NCBI GenBank assembly: GCA_947650365.1
Contig: OX393552.1
Coordinates: 18,750,351 to 18,814,350 of the forward strand
Reading direction: 5' to 3'
DNA length: 64,000 nucleotides
Source: Chamaelirium japonicum
Taxonomy: Eukaryota > Streptophyta > Magnoliopsida > Liliales > Melanthiaceae
Shown: positions 1 through 61,612 of the stretch, one piece after another
Numbering within the stretch: position 1 is the stretch's first letter
How the letters are laid out: every line of letters starts with the position of its first letter
Program-made: the position numbers and the translations under genes
Notes under the pieces: generated by a model
What the model was told of the DNA's origin: nothing
Database searches by the model: none
What the model saw: only the letters and a program-made list of their open reading frames with translations

Positions 1-1813
1 GGCATGCTGAATTGTTCCCATCGGGTATCAGATAATTCATCTAAAGCAATATCTTTTAACTATTTCACCAATTTCTGTACTTCTTTCAGGGCCTCCTAGT
101 GTAATGTAACTCTGATTATACCTGTTTGCTAGCACGAACAATACAACTCCATATTTTTGCATTATTTTTTAAATTGAGGAGCTGACAAAATGTTAATCTT
201 GTCACTCCCATTGAAAGTGGTCGGAATTTCCTCCTTGAGAGTTTGTAAGTCTAATTTTGATGTAGGCACGCCCAGGCTGATTAGTTTTGAGTGTCCCCAC
301 GAAAATCTAGGAGCCCGATAGAAGATCTGTCAGCTTTGCTATGATGTTCTTTCCATTGTGCCAAACATTGTTTTTTGCTTCATGTCGATCCAACTTATAG
401 ATCTGAAGTTTTTTTAATTTTTATTTCAGGACAGTTAGGTGTGGGCCTGTGAGGGATGCTCTTACCCGACTCGAGCTCAAGTAGCATAAGTCGACTAATG
501 AACTTAACTACTTAAGTTTAATCCATTGAATCTAAGTTAAGTTCCAATGAATGGACAAGATCTAAAAAATTCCAAGAGAGAGGGTCAATAGAAATTCTAG
601 CCGCCACCTTTTCCATACCTGAATGCTACTCACAGATGAGGCCCACCGAAGGCACGATTCTTGAAAATCGTACCGACCATACAGCCTTTCCCCCGGCATC
701 CCTCGTACAAGAGTGTTTTTTTCTCATGCCTCTTCTTTCCTTCTGTTATTTAAACCTCCTACGGTGAAACCGTAAGGGAGATTGAATTGAATTATCGAAA
801 CTTTTCTGTGAACGGAGTGATGGTCGCTTGTTCGTGCCTTCTTCCCGACAAATCATCTTGATTCCTTGACTACTCTTCTCTCCATGAGTTTCCACCTAAT
901 AACATCCACTTCATCCAAATCTTAGCGAAAGATCGGCTCTGTGATTCTTCTTCTTCAGAGATCACCTTGGCTTCTTCACCACATCTTTAGAGCCAACCTC
1001 TCTCTTCTACCACTTCATCCCTGACAGCTACTAACACCAAATTGCGACGAGTATCGACCGAGGCATAGAGCAGGATTAACAGCAACATCCTTACACGACA
1101 CTAAACATTACTGGTCTTTTCTTTGGCCTCTTTGCTGAATTTTATTGGGCTAGTAATGATTGTCTTGGCATTATAGGTCTTGATTATCTACGGCTCTTTT
1201 GTTAGATCTAGTATTTATTTGTTGAATCATAGCCTATTTGCGATATTGTCAAATCCTTCATTGTTGTGATTAATTTATTAAAATCATCTTTGCTTGTTTA
1301 TGGTCTTCTGAATGCCATTTGAGACTTTGGAAATACATAGTTGAACCTTGCATGTGATAGGCCTTTGTTAAATAATGCTGAATTTAAAATTTAAAAGTGC
1401 TGAAATTAGACTTTATTCTTAAAAATCTGCACTTAGGCCTCTTTAGGAACTCGCATGAATCAAGTTAGTATCAGAGCACAGCGTTGGCGTGTTCTGACAC
1501 ATTAATCGATTTGCACATCTTTGATTTTTATGCATGTTATAGAGTGATAACCCAGCAACTCCCAACTCTTCAAGGAGAGCCATATGAAAATCAAGTAACA
1601 TCCTGTTAGTTGCCCATGGATCCTATCAATTATAATTGAGCATAAACATTGTTCAATTTCTCTGTGATGTCATCCACATTAATCATATTGTCTTTAGAAA
1701 TGGAATTTTCGCAAAATTTCATCATATAACCAATATGTAAGAATTTCATCATATAACTAAAATTAGAACTTTCCTTTACCTTAGTACATTTTTTGTTCTT
1801 TGACACTTTACAC
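1..1813. other. Intron 9 sequence with a possible LTR end
   Basis: No coding exon found. From about 430 to 1457 the sequence looks like a decayed LTR: a TATA-like TTATTTAAAC near 748, C/T-rich stretches, and an end in ...GAATCA. It is followed at 1459-1476 by AGTTAGTATCAGAGCAC, which resembles the initiator-Met tRNA primer site of plant copia elements. A stretch at 11400-11800 has a similar layout. No coding part of such an element follows. The boundaries are guesses. Confidence 0.3.
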
Positions 1814-1816
1814 TAA

Positions 1817-2082
1817 GGCCTCTTTTAGTAGACCGAAAGTTTAACTTAGGAGAAAGTAATGGGATTCCCTCACGTGGGCCCTACTGTCCCCTTTTGGTAG
1901 CCGGGAAAGTTTAAGTGTTTAACTAAGGAATGGGAAAGTCAGTCCAATCTCATACAAAAGCAAGCCAACCAGTGGGAAAGTGGCCGGCATCGCATTCCTC
2001 TCCACCGAGAGGAATCCTATTCCCCAGCTTAGCATTCCTTTTCCCTTCCTTAGCTAAAGCTTTCTTGCCACCAAAAGAGGCC
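1817..2082. mobile_element. Tourist-like (PIF/Harbinger) MITE
   Basis: 266-bp element with terminal inverted repeats starting GGCCTCTTTTAGTAG on the left and GGCCTCTTTTGGTGG on the right (reverse complement), flanked by TAA at 1814-1816 and 2083-2085. The 3-bp TAA/TTA duplication and GG(C)C...CTTTTGG-type end fit Tourist/PIF-Harbinger MITEs. It has no coding capacity. Confidence 0.8.
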
Positions 2083-2085
2083 TAA

Positions 2086-4068
2086 AGGATTGTGCTGACC
2101 TCCAACTACTTCATAATAGGACCTTATGTGGTGCAAAGATGGGCTTCCACTATTAGTAATAAAGAATGACTTCCCACACAAGATAGTCTTTTGAGTGCAT
2201 TTGACCTGTGAAGTGTGGAACATCGATTTGGACATAGACGCTATTAGACTTCAATGCTTACACCCAAGCGTTCGTCTTGAGATTAAGGCTTAGCTTCTCG
2301 CTTTTCAAACACGTTGCAGATTTTGCATTCCACACATGAGCTCCTCGATCTGTCATTCTAACATTGCAATCTCTCCTTGATTATCTTGATTGACTTGGAG
2401 CACTTGCACCCTTCCATTTTGTGTATGCCTTCCCCCGTAAATGAAAAGAATCAATCCTTTGTTCTAGGAACTCCACAATCCAAACACAAATCGGCAAAGC
2501 ACAAAAGAAAGAACAGGACTAGAATGCCCAAAAACAGTTGCGTTCTAGTTAAAATGTAGTAAAGGGTAGAATCTAGAATATATACACTAAACATCTGATT
2601 TCCATTGGATGATGCCACATCCTTATACAGGCCCAACATATGACAGCTACAATCTATTTTATCATACCTCTTTATCTTTCTTTTATTTTCCTAATTTTCT
2701 GCACTTTTCTGTCATTTTCTGAGCGCATTTCTGTATAATTTCGGTAAAGAAGGAGAAAACAGCACACATGAAGGAGGCTAAAGTAATGTGTGTTCCCTTC
2801 TTCGAAAAGGAGAATTCTTATTGGATAAATCCCAACAACCCTAACAACACTCCCCAATTCGAGCTGTTAAAATCCATGGGAAAGGAAAGTGGACTCCCAC
2901 GCCGGAGTCATAGGACTCCTCTCTCCTGTGGACAGGGTTAATGGGAAAGAGAATCCCAGAAGCCATCTTGTTTTTCCAAGGCCTTGAATTAGTGATTCCA
3001 CCTCTTTTCTCTGTTTCTAGACGATGAATCAACTTTTTTTATTCTGGCATCTATGTGCTTCAATCAGTCCCATGGCAGTCACTACAAAGGAAAGCCCTCC
3101 GCTTTTGACTCTCATCTTTCCACTTGTTCAAGGCACGGGAAGAAGATGATGCTCATCAATGAATTGGATGCGAGCAGCTTCGAGATTTTTGACCTTTTCT
3201 ATGGTGGATTTGGAAGGATGACTGGTCTATTTTCCTTCTTGTTAATGATGGCAGACCCATTTTGAGACTCGATGAGGAGTATACCAAGATTGGGATTGTA
3301 GCTTTTCAGCAATCTTGATACTCTTTCTTCATGGGAAAGGTTGTTTGATACCTTCGTTCCACCATAAATTAATAGAGAGAAACCTTGTTATTAGGAAAGA
3401 TGCCAGCTGTCCTTTCCTCAGCTAATTAAGCAAAAATCTCCCTTCTAATATTCAAGAGGCAAATTAGATATAACTAACCAAAGTTGTCCTTTTTTCATAG
3501 AATGGTCAACTTTTACATTTAACTTAGGTCAATGTGTTCCTAAAGTTAAAAAAAGATCCCTCCGACGGACAAGAACAATCATAAAAAGAACCTAAAAGAG
3601 TCCAATTGAGTTACTCATGTAACTCTAGCGGTGCAACTCAAGTAACTACAGGTGAGCCGTACCCATGATACTCTTGCATAACTAAATTTGATAAGAAGTC
3701 AAATACATAATCAAACTGAACAGCCAAAACATGCAACTTCCAAGTGTGAACCTTAGAAAAAAAAACTGGTCTTCATTCATAGTTGAGGAGTCACAAGAAT
3801 GACTAGATGTGATAGTCCACTATTCAACTCCTACTTGCACCTTAAGTTCATGAAGGACTGAAAACAACATGTTCTGGTTATGAAGGCATTAACATCTGAT
3901 AGAGAAATAACAATAGTTGTATGGGGCAAAGATAATAGAAGATAGCCTATAGACGGAATGGAACTTGATACAAGGAACACTTGAATCTATACAAGAATCA
4001 TAACACAGATACGCTTACCATGTCCATAGAATGGCAATCCATAAATTCAAATGCAGAAAGAACCTCAC
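2086..4068. other. Intron 9 sequence, nothing identified
   Basis: AT-rich sequence with short, unrelated open frames. I searched it for the next D2HGDH exons on the minus strand and found none. Confidence 0.5.
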
Positions 4069-53005
<48,937 letters not shown>

Positions 53006-53234
53006 TAGAGTGGGGGATTGGTGTCTCCGCCGCTGTCGTTGCAGTTGGTTAGGGTGGAGTGGGCGGCGCAAATCGGCTCGGAAGACGCGGCAACTGGCCG
53101 ATGGCTTCTTTTCCGGTTGAAGTTGGCGGAAAATCCTGCCATGCAGACCAGACAGGTGTCGCTACTTTCACCCACAAAATGACAAGAGCCCCCAACTTGA
53201 AACAGACACCTAACCAGATTCTTATATTTTACTA
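53006..53234 (-). promoter_or_regulatory. D2HGDH: Probable D2HGDH 5' UTR and core promoter
   Basis: GC-rich sequence just upstream of the start codon, then a TATA-like AAAATATAAG (minus strand, about 53221-53230). It abuts the target duplication of a Mutator-like MITE at 53235-53685. A transcription start near 53190 would fit the usual spacing, but no transcript is available here. The 5' UTR would carry at least one upstream ATG. Confidence 0.4.
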
Positions 53235-53685
53235 GGGCGTTTTTTCAAAATATTATTAAAAAGATAAATATTTAACTAAAAAACAGTTCATCAAAACTAT
53301 TTACCAATCCAGCGCTCTGACAACCATGTGGCATATCAATGTCGTAAAACGAGTCACGAGATTTTTTTTTTTCCGTTTCAAGTAGAACTCGATATTTGGA
53401 TTGTAGGGTTTTAAATCCGATATTCTGGACACCAAATTTAACTGATGCCTCCTTGTATAATATTCTCATACTTAGCCGTTTTCTCATTGGATTTCAGGTA
53501 AATCTGGTATCCATAATACCATGTTTAAATCTAGTATTCCAAATACCAGGTTCTACGTGAAACAGAAAATAAATAAATAAAAACACTAGATCGCGTGTTT
53601 CAGAGTGCTAGTATGGTAATTACTTTTGGTCAAATGTTTATTTGTTTAATATTTTATTTTTAAATATTATTTTGAAAAAAATCCC
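53235..53685. mobile_element. Mutator-like MITE upstream of D2HGDH
   Basis: 451 bp. Ends are GGGCGTTTTTTCAAAATA and GGGATTTTTTTCAAAATA (reverse complement), with pairing continuing through TAAATATTTAA. A perfect 9-bp duplication ATTTTACTA flanks it at 53226-53234 and 53686-53694. It sits 230 bp upstream of the start codon and its duplication overlaps the TATA-like motif. Mutator-like elements are known to favour 5' ends of genes. Confidence 0.85.
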
Positions 53686-53734
53686 ATTTTACTAAGGCTC
53701 CAATTTTGATTGGGCACCCCACATAAGGTTCACC

Positions 53735-54261
53735 TGGACCTATCAAAGGACGGGATTTGATCCGAATCCGATCCGAACCTGATGTGTTAATATGGAAATG
53801 TATGAATTTTATAATTCAACAATCCGATAACGACCCGAATTCAGCAGCCCATTAACCTATCTGATCCATTAAGAACCGGATCCAACAAATTATAACATAA
53901 AGTATTATATTTTATCCGTCAGTAGATTATATTACTTTAGATCTAAGGCCCTAGGTTCAATATTAAAAAAGATTCTAATGATCCATTGATCGAAACTCGG
54001 AGATTATCCTAGCTTTATCGAGTCCCGAATCTGGAATCCATTGTTGTTCTTCTGTAGATTCAACGCTCAATGATATCACCAATCATCCAATGTTGACCTC
54101 TCAATGATCTGGATTCTGATCTGATTCGTACTTAAATGGATATGGATTGGGTTTTTTAATCCGATAATCTGATAACAGTCTAAATCCAATAATATGTTTG
54201 TTTAATGGATCAGATTTGGATATAACCTAATCTGATCGAACCAGATCCATTGACAGGTCTA
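53735..54261. mobile_element. hAT-like element with ATCCGAT motif array
   Basis: 527 bp. Ends are TGGACCTATCAAAGGA and TAGACCTGTCAATGGA (reverse complement). Flanks GGTTCACC / GGTTCCCC (53727-53734, 54262-54269) are an 8-bp duplication with one mismatch. Subterminal motifs are GATCCGAATCCGATCC on the left and GGATCAGATTTGGATAT on the right. Non-coding. Confidence 0.8.
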
Positions 54262-54265
54262 GGTT

Positions 54266-54295
54266 CCCCCCTTCCCCCTCCCCCCCCCCCCCCCC

Positions 54296-54329
<34 letters not shown>

Positions 54330-54460
54330 ATCCTCCTCATTCCTACTCCGGTCGTCACGACGTCCGCACTTCTCCTCCTCCCCTCCTCCTATTCCTCCTT
54401 CCCTCCTCCCTTCTTCTTCATCCTCCCCCTCTTTCAACCCCCCCTCTTCCCCTTCTTCTT
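54266..54460. repeat. Poly-C and CCT-rich low-complexity tract
   Basis: Long C run to 54329 with few interruptions, then CTCCTCC-type sequence. Confidence 0.95.
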
Positions 54461-54640
54461 AGGATTGTCAATTGGGTCAAGCTGGCCCAATACCCGTCGT
54501 TCGACCTAAAAATATGGGCTAACCTTTACTGGGCTTGGGTTTGACTGAGGTTGGACATAGTATCAGGTCCAATCTTGAGTTTGGGCTAAGCTCGAGCCAT
54601 ATTCAGCTGGGCCCCAATTAGGCCCCGAACCCGAATTAGT
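54461..54640. mobile_element. One end of another hAT-like element
   Basis: TAGGATTGTCAATTGGGTC at about 54461 resembles the ends at 33160 (TAGG..TGACAAT) and 54261 (TAGACCTGTCAATGG). GGGCT/AGCCC motifs and CCGAACCCG follow. The opposite end was not found. Confidence 0.45.
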
Positions 54641-54785
54641 GATGATATTTTAGACATTTCATGCAAAAAAGGGCAGATGTCATGATGATTTAGATGAGAA
54701 CTCACATGCCCTTTGATAAGTGGATTTTCACCTCTCTTCCTTACGGCTGGAATTTTGTTAGCCCAAATCAGTTGGTCATGATGAA

Positions 54786-55959
<1,174 letters not shown>

Positions 55960-58130
55960 CAGTGTTTTAAGTATCATTGTCGCTGTAGATATCGCCAAGT
56001 TACCCGAGAAAAAAATCAGAGATATATCGCTATTTATCATCAAATATCACTAAAAAATAGAAAAAATAGGGAAAAGAGGACAAAATGAAGATTTTTTTTA
56101 GAGGATTTTTCTATATATCCCTTTAGGAAGTATAGATATACCATTATGATCAATAACATATAAAAAAAATAATCATTTACTTTAGGGAACACTTAATTTA
56201 GGCTCTATAAACGAGTCTGTGAACTATACGATACTTTTTGTGAATTGTTAGGAACTTTGCAACAGTCTTTGAATTAAACAATCACAATAAGATTACACTT
56301 AGTAAGAAGCATAATTAAACATATACACATATTGTTCACAGCACATAAAAGCATATCACAAATTCATAACTTATAAAACATAAGACATAATAAGTATAAA
56401 GCATCTCATAGACTAACAGTACATGACATAGCACAATACTCCGAAAATGAAACTGACATAACTACATCTAAAAGGACTGGCGTGCTTGCTCAAAGCTCCT
56501 ACTACGCATCTGCGCACAATAGAGACAATATTATTACCAACTCATCGTATGGTGATACTCCTACATATATTGACTAAGATAGTCCCGGTACTCATCCATA
56601 TTGATGCTGGCCATGAACCCTAAAAGTGGATACTGAGGGTGGTACATAACTATAGGCATTACCACTGAAACTATACTATAGCCATGTGGTGGATACCTAT
56701 AGTCAAAGAAAGACCCATATAGTTGCTGATATATAGCAGTAGTAGGATCTAGATAATATCCATATGGAATTGAAGAAATGAATCCATATGACAAGTTTGA
56801 ATGTTCAGTATATCCACCACAACCCTGTTCATATGATAATGCAGATGAGTTACGACCAACATCCATACCCCCAAAGTTTTGAGATAACGAGTCTTCTTGC
56901 TCTCTTCTAATTCTAGCAATCTACCTCTCCTTATCCTTACCCTTACGCTGGAAGTACCTTATAGTTGGAGCACATTTAATAATCAGAATCCTGGGTCACG
57001 TGGTCAAATCTTTGCTTCACTATAAAAGGACTCAAAGGCCTCTAGGTGCTACCTCAATAATCCTCACCACCTCCTCCACCACAACCATCTCCACCACTAG
57101 CACCACCACCACTAGCATCACCATCATCATCAAAAGATCCATCAGTAGTATCCGATGACCCTACATGTGGTTGTGGTTATGGCTGTGGTTGTGGCTGTGA
57201 CTGCGACTGTGACTGTTGTGATCTCGATTTAACACACATGGATCTATCAAAAGAGTCTCCACTCTGATTGCCCTTAGACCCTACCTCAGTCTTTATAACT
57301 CTATCCACATCGATCCTCATATTTGTAGCAACCCTGGCAATGTTTTTATTAGGATGATCGTCTGGCTTATCTAACTCTGATACCTTGGCCCACTCATGTA
57401 GTGCGTCCTCATCCTCATATCTTGTCCAAACAATCATATCTAGTGGATCCTAAGGCAACGACCCCTCCTTAGCATCCTGTAAATGTTTCTGTCTAAGTTT
57501 TATGTTATAGTAGAAGAATATGAGCTTCTCAAGCTTCTTATATGCCAGCCTTTTCCTTTGCTTTTGTGTGGATGAGGGTAAAAGTATTCCAATTCCTCTC
57601 ACATACCGATGAGGATGTCGTTTGTGCAAGTACACGAACTACCAACTTACGAAGGGTGGGAGCATCAATCTTGTACATCGCCCACTACTCACCTATTTAG
57701 GAATTACAATAGTTAGTAACACATCAATGTTATTAGCAAGTGCCTAAGCGGTAACTAAGAAATCAAAATGATAACTTATTATTATGCTTTGGACTCACAT
57801 GGCATCATGGTCATTCATGATACTTATGCAACCTCCCTTGCAAAGGATCCTATGACATCCTTAAACATCAATGTCTATAGAAGAAAACCCTTAAACATCA
57901 ACATATATATAAACTATCAAAAGAGGATTGCGTAAACATCACAATTATATTTACCTCATTCCCAAAAGTCACATTGGTCTTAGACTTGGGATCAAACTTA
58001 GCATACACCTCGTGTACAACTTCCAATAGATCATCCCTCAATCCAAGTTTGTGCTTGTACTGGTACTTGGGATTAAGGTAGTGCGCTATTCATTGTCAAA
58101 AAAAAAAACCAAAATCAATATAGTAAAGTA
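55960..58130 (-). mobile_element. Decayed hAT transposon with transposase remains
   Basis: A CAGTGTTTTAAGTATCA end at 55960 resembles the ends of the non-autonomous elements at 22259 and 29945. GATATATCGC-type motifs follow. A hAT transposase reads in from the right on the minus strand. The right terminus was not found; the similarity fades near 58130, before the Athila-type LTR at 58727. GTCTTAGT at 55952-55959 would be the duplicated target, but no second copy was seen. Confidence 0.7.
56561..58090 (-). pseudogene. hAT transposase, C-terminal half, broken
   Basis: Reading leftwards: HYLNPKYQYKHKLGLRDDLL (58080-58020), the hAT dimerisation domain WAMYKIDAPTLRKLVVRVLA, QTTSSSVCERNW and RLAYKKLEKLIFFYYNIKLR (57690-57480), then DPLDMIVWTRYEDEDALHEW and a SQSQPQP linker to 57177. 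After a stop there comes an Asp/Gly-rich stretch (57176-57050) and a Tyr-rich tail SFFDYRYPPHGYSIVS ending DYLSQYM at 56561. This layout is that of plant hAT proteins of the DUF659/Dimer_Tnp_hAT type. Stops and frame changes interrupt it at several places. The BED finger and the catalytic N-terminal part are missing. Confidence 0.85.
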
Positions 58131-58726
58131 ATAAAAGAATGTAACATATATAATTGTTGAGCGGCCAATTGATATTAATTATCATGTACATATCGTCATC
58201 CTGTTATATAAAACTTTCATAATACACGTAAATTGTATGAATATTTTTTCACCTCTGCATAGTAGACTTTTATACGGGCATAACGATATAATGGTTTGCG
58301 CTCATATATATCATGCATGAAAGTTATACTGCCTGATAGTCCTAATTATCCTTTTTTCGATTGGTATCTTGAAACCTAATTGATGTTATTTTATGTATTA
58401 TTTTCAGAGAATTGGAGCTCACTATCAATGCACACTGACAACACATGGATCAGATGGATGTTTGATGAGCAGACAACGAATCAACGAAGGCATTTAATAT
58501 ACAAATTTGGAATGGAGGAGAGCTACGTGCATACAAGTGTTCTGGCATGGATGAGGTGATAGTTAAAATGGTGTTCGAGCTCATGATCAAACCGAAGACC
58601 ATAGGGAAACATGAGCATAAGGAGGGCAATGATAAAAGGCTTCAAAGAAGTAATGCGGTATACGACCACATCGGATGGGCTTACATGAGATGAAGAATGG
58701 CTCATGACTTGCGCGGATGAGTTTGT
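58131..58726. other. Intergenic sequence between hAT remains and LTR
   Basis: Nothing recognised. It may contain lost parts of the hAT element. Confidence 0.4.
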
Positions 58727-60521
58727 TGATAACTCATATTTCTTACAACTCACAATACCTATCCAAATACACCTAAGCTGGCCACCTTTTATCTCTTACC
58801 TTTCTCTTATATTTTTCTCTTAATTCAAAACCAATTCCAACCTCTCTCTCTCTTAACCCAACCTGATATTACCCCCTCACGTCCCCAGCACTTCCAACAC
58901 CATCCACACTTCCATCAGAGACCCAAGTCTCACCCAATCACAGTCGTCCCTCATTTCCTATTCTCTCTTAATCACTCTCTCTCTTTCTAGAAATGATCAG
59001 AGCCATCCACTTCTTTCTCTCTTTCTTTCAAAACCCCATCACAACCATCCATTCCTTTAGCCAAGTACACATCAGCCCCGGCAATGCACGCGACCGTCTC
59101 TACCCCACCTCATCAACAGCCATGCAACCCGACCTGATTACAGCCCTCCATGTGCCAGCTCATCCGAAATCCCATGCAGCTGTAACCAGGCCAGCGTAAT
59201 ATCTTCCTTAAAAATCTTGTTTCTTTCTCTAAATTCCTCTTTCTCTGATAATCACAGCCATCATTTCCTACCCGATCGTGATCTCTCCTTTATCTCCCTC
59301 TTAATTATCATTCACTCCCTATTGATTCTCTTTCCTTTCATATCCTTCATCTGATCCTCTCTCTTCTCTCCCCTAAAGCCATGCACGTCCCCTTGCACCC
59401 AAGATCTCTCTCTATCTCTCTAATCCGGCCCTCTCTCTCTCCTTCTCTTTAGAATCCTTTTTCTTCATATCTTTTCATCTAATTCATACCAATTCAAGCC
59501 ATTTACCAAAACCGATGCCTTGGAGAGCAAGCTAAAAACCGCTATATATAGAGGGTCATAGGCATGAAGAACGGGGGATCATCATCTAGTTTTCCATAGA
59601 GTGTTCATCAAATTGTAATTGGGAGAGTGTGCGAAGAGAGTACATTGTCGTCGAGAAGAAGGTTTTGAAGTAGTTGTAATCGTATTCATTGTTTCAATAA
59701 AATTTATTATGTTGCTATATTCTCAAGCTCTTTGTTCTTTTTCCAATGTCTCATTCTATTTACTTAACCCATAATTCCACCATGGTCGGCTAAACTCCTC
59801 TTTGCCAGGGAGAGGGGTTTGATGCCATGGTAAGTAGGTAGTTTTCTCTCTTGTAAGTCGCTCTTGATTGCACTTAATGTTATTTCTCTTAGTTAGTTGA
59901 TTTTAATTCTGAAGTGAGAATGAAGATCACCCATCCTCTATTAGGGATTCGGTGATTCTTCAAAACTCCAACATTGAATCTTTGACTAAGATGGTTAAAT
60001 TTATTATTTTAAAATCTAATTTATGTTATATAAATTCTCACAACTGAGCGAGTTATACTTCTTTACTATAAGAAGGACCTTGTTCTTGAGATTGTGAGGG
60101 TATTATATAATTAAATTAGATAAAATGGACCTTAATTCTAAATTTTTCACTTGAGTCGGTAAAACTTTCGTTCTCAAGTGTGGATTATCAAGAGTGACGC
60201 TGCAAGAGAAGTCGACTTCTCACCATGGTTTACAAATCCCACTCCTAGACAGATTTTCTTTTTATATTTTCTAAAATTATCAATTATTAGTATTAGTTCT
60301 ATGATTTACTTTCTAAAATAAATTATTTTCAAAAAATAATAAAATCCAAACTCCCTTCAATTTAATTTAGTTTTATTTGTGATCTCTTTTCTCTAGGTAT
60401 CTAATTACGTATGTTTCGATCCCTTACTTTTCATATACTATTTAAACTCTTTAATGTATGTCTGCAGGTATTGATTTTGATAATAGTTAAAAACAACGAC
60501 ATAGCAAAAACCTAGTTATCA
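58727..60521 (+). repeat. 5' LTR of the Athila/Tat-type element
   Basis: Ends form a perfect 8-bp inverted repeat, TGATAACT at 58727 and AGTTATCA at 60521. TATA box CTATATATAGAGG at about 59542-59554; polyadenylation-type AATAAAATTT near 59696. The primer site follows two bases later. The left boundary is set by the inverted repeat only. Confidence 0.75.
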
Positions 60522-61612
60522 AATGGCGTCGTTGCCTACGTAAAGGCCGTGGAGAGGATTCACAAGTAAGGCTATATAAAAGAACGAAGGTTAGGTACGT
60601 TTTCTACAAAACTTCTCTTATTTCGTAATCATAGTAATTAGCTTAAATCGATTAATGTGCAAACTTTAATCTTAGTCAAAAAAAAAATTGCATTCAACCT
60701 TGCAAAGTTGTCGCCGACTCGGCACATACGACTCTTAAAGTTGTATGTGTGCTTAAGCGTGGGGTGTACACTCAACTTTTGCATTGATATTAACCATTTT
60801 TTAGGGTGCTACAGGTCATGCATTGAATAGCTTGAAAAGAACGGGAGCTGACCACCCGTCCTTTATCAACTGCTAAGCAAAGTTTATTTAGTGTCTGCAC
60901 TTTTTATTTCTTATGTGCTACATTGTGCATTAGTTTAGAATCATTTGCATAAAATAATCTTAAGGGCAATCACCCTCATAAGATACGGTTGGGATTTCAT
61001 CACCTATCCGTAGCCCAAAAATAACCACCTTGCATTTAACCTAAGCCTAATTAACATTAAAAGTCATTAGACGTTGGCCTTAGGGTTTCTCGAGCTCAAT
61101 AGGCTCTTGGAAAGGAAGCGGCGAAAGGCCACTCCACTGAATAGTCTTGTCGTTAGTAATGTCTAGGTAAAGTCTTATGACAACCTAAAAAACTGTTACG
61201 GGTATTGTGGAAATCCATACACCCCGGGACTTACCTGGTTATTAATTACTTGACCCTTTTATATAAGTGGTAAGTCCAAGCTCAATCTAGAAAAGGCTAC
61301 GGTTTTTCAAAGTTTATTCTATGTTATTGACGACGCCAACGATCGGCTTGACAAACCGGCCACAAAGCTGCCTAAGGAAACTTGCTATTTAAGTGAGCCT
61401 AGTGCTCCACCTCCTTCCTGGAACTGATCTGGTTGTTGTCATTTTTGAGGAATATTCCTTTGAACTTCTAAAGCCTGATCTCGAAAAGAGAATAGGAGCT
61501 GGTTTAGTTAATCAACTTAGGACAAATAAAATTATTATACCTTCTCACATAAAATAGTTAATTCAAATAAACTTGCTGTGTTATTGTTCAATTTGAGATT
61601 TTTATATAGTGC
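60522..61612 (+). other. Untranslated leader of the Athila/Tat-type element
   Basis: Long leader between the primer site and gag, usual in this group. It contains 61345-61423, which matches the copia leader at 51124-51047 (minus strand). Confidence 0.65.

Noticed and set aside
3053-3265. 70-codon plus-strand frame
   Set aside because: No recognisable domain, and no splice signals or neighbours that would make it an exon.
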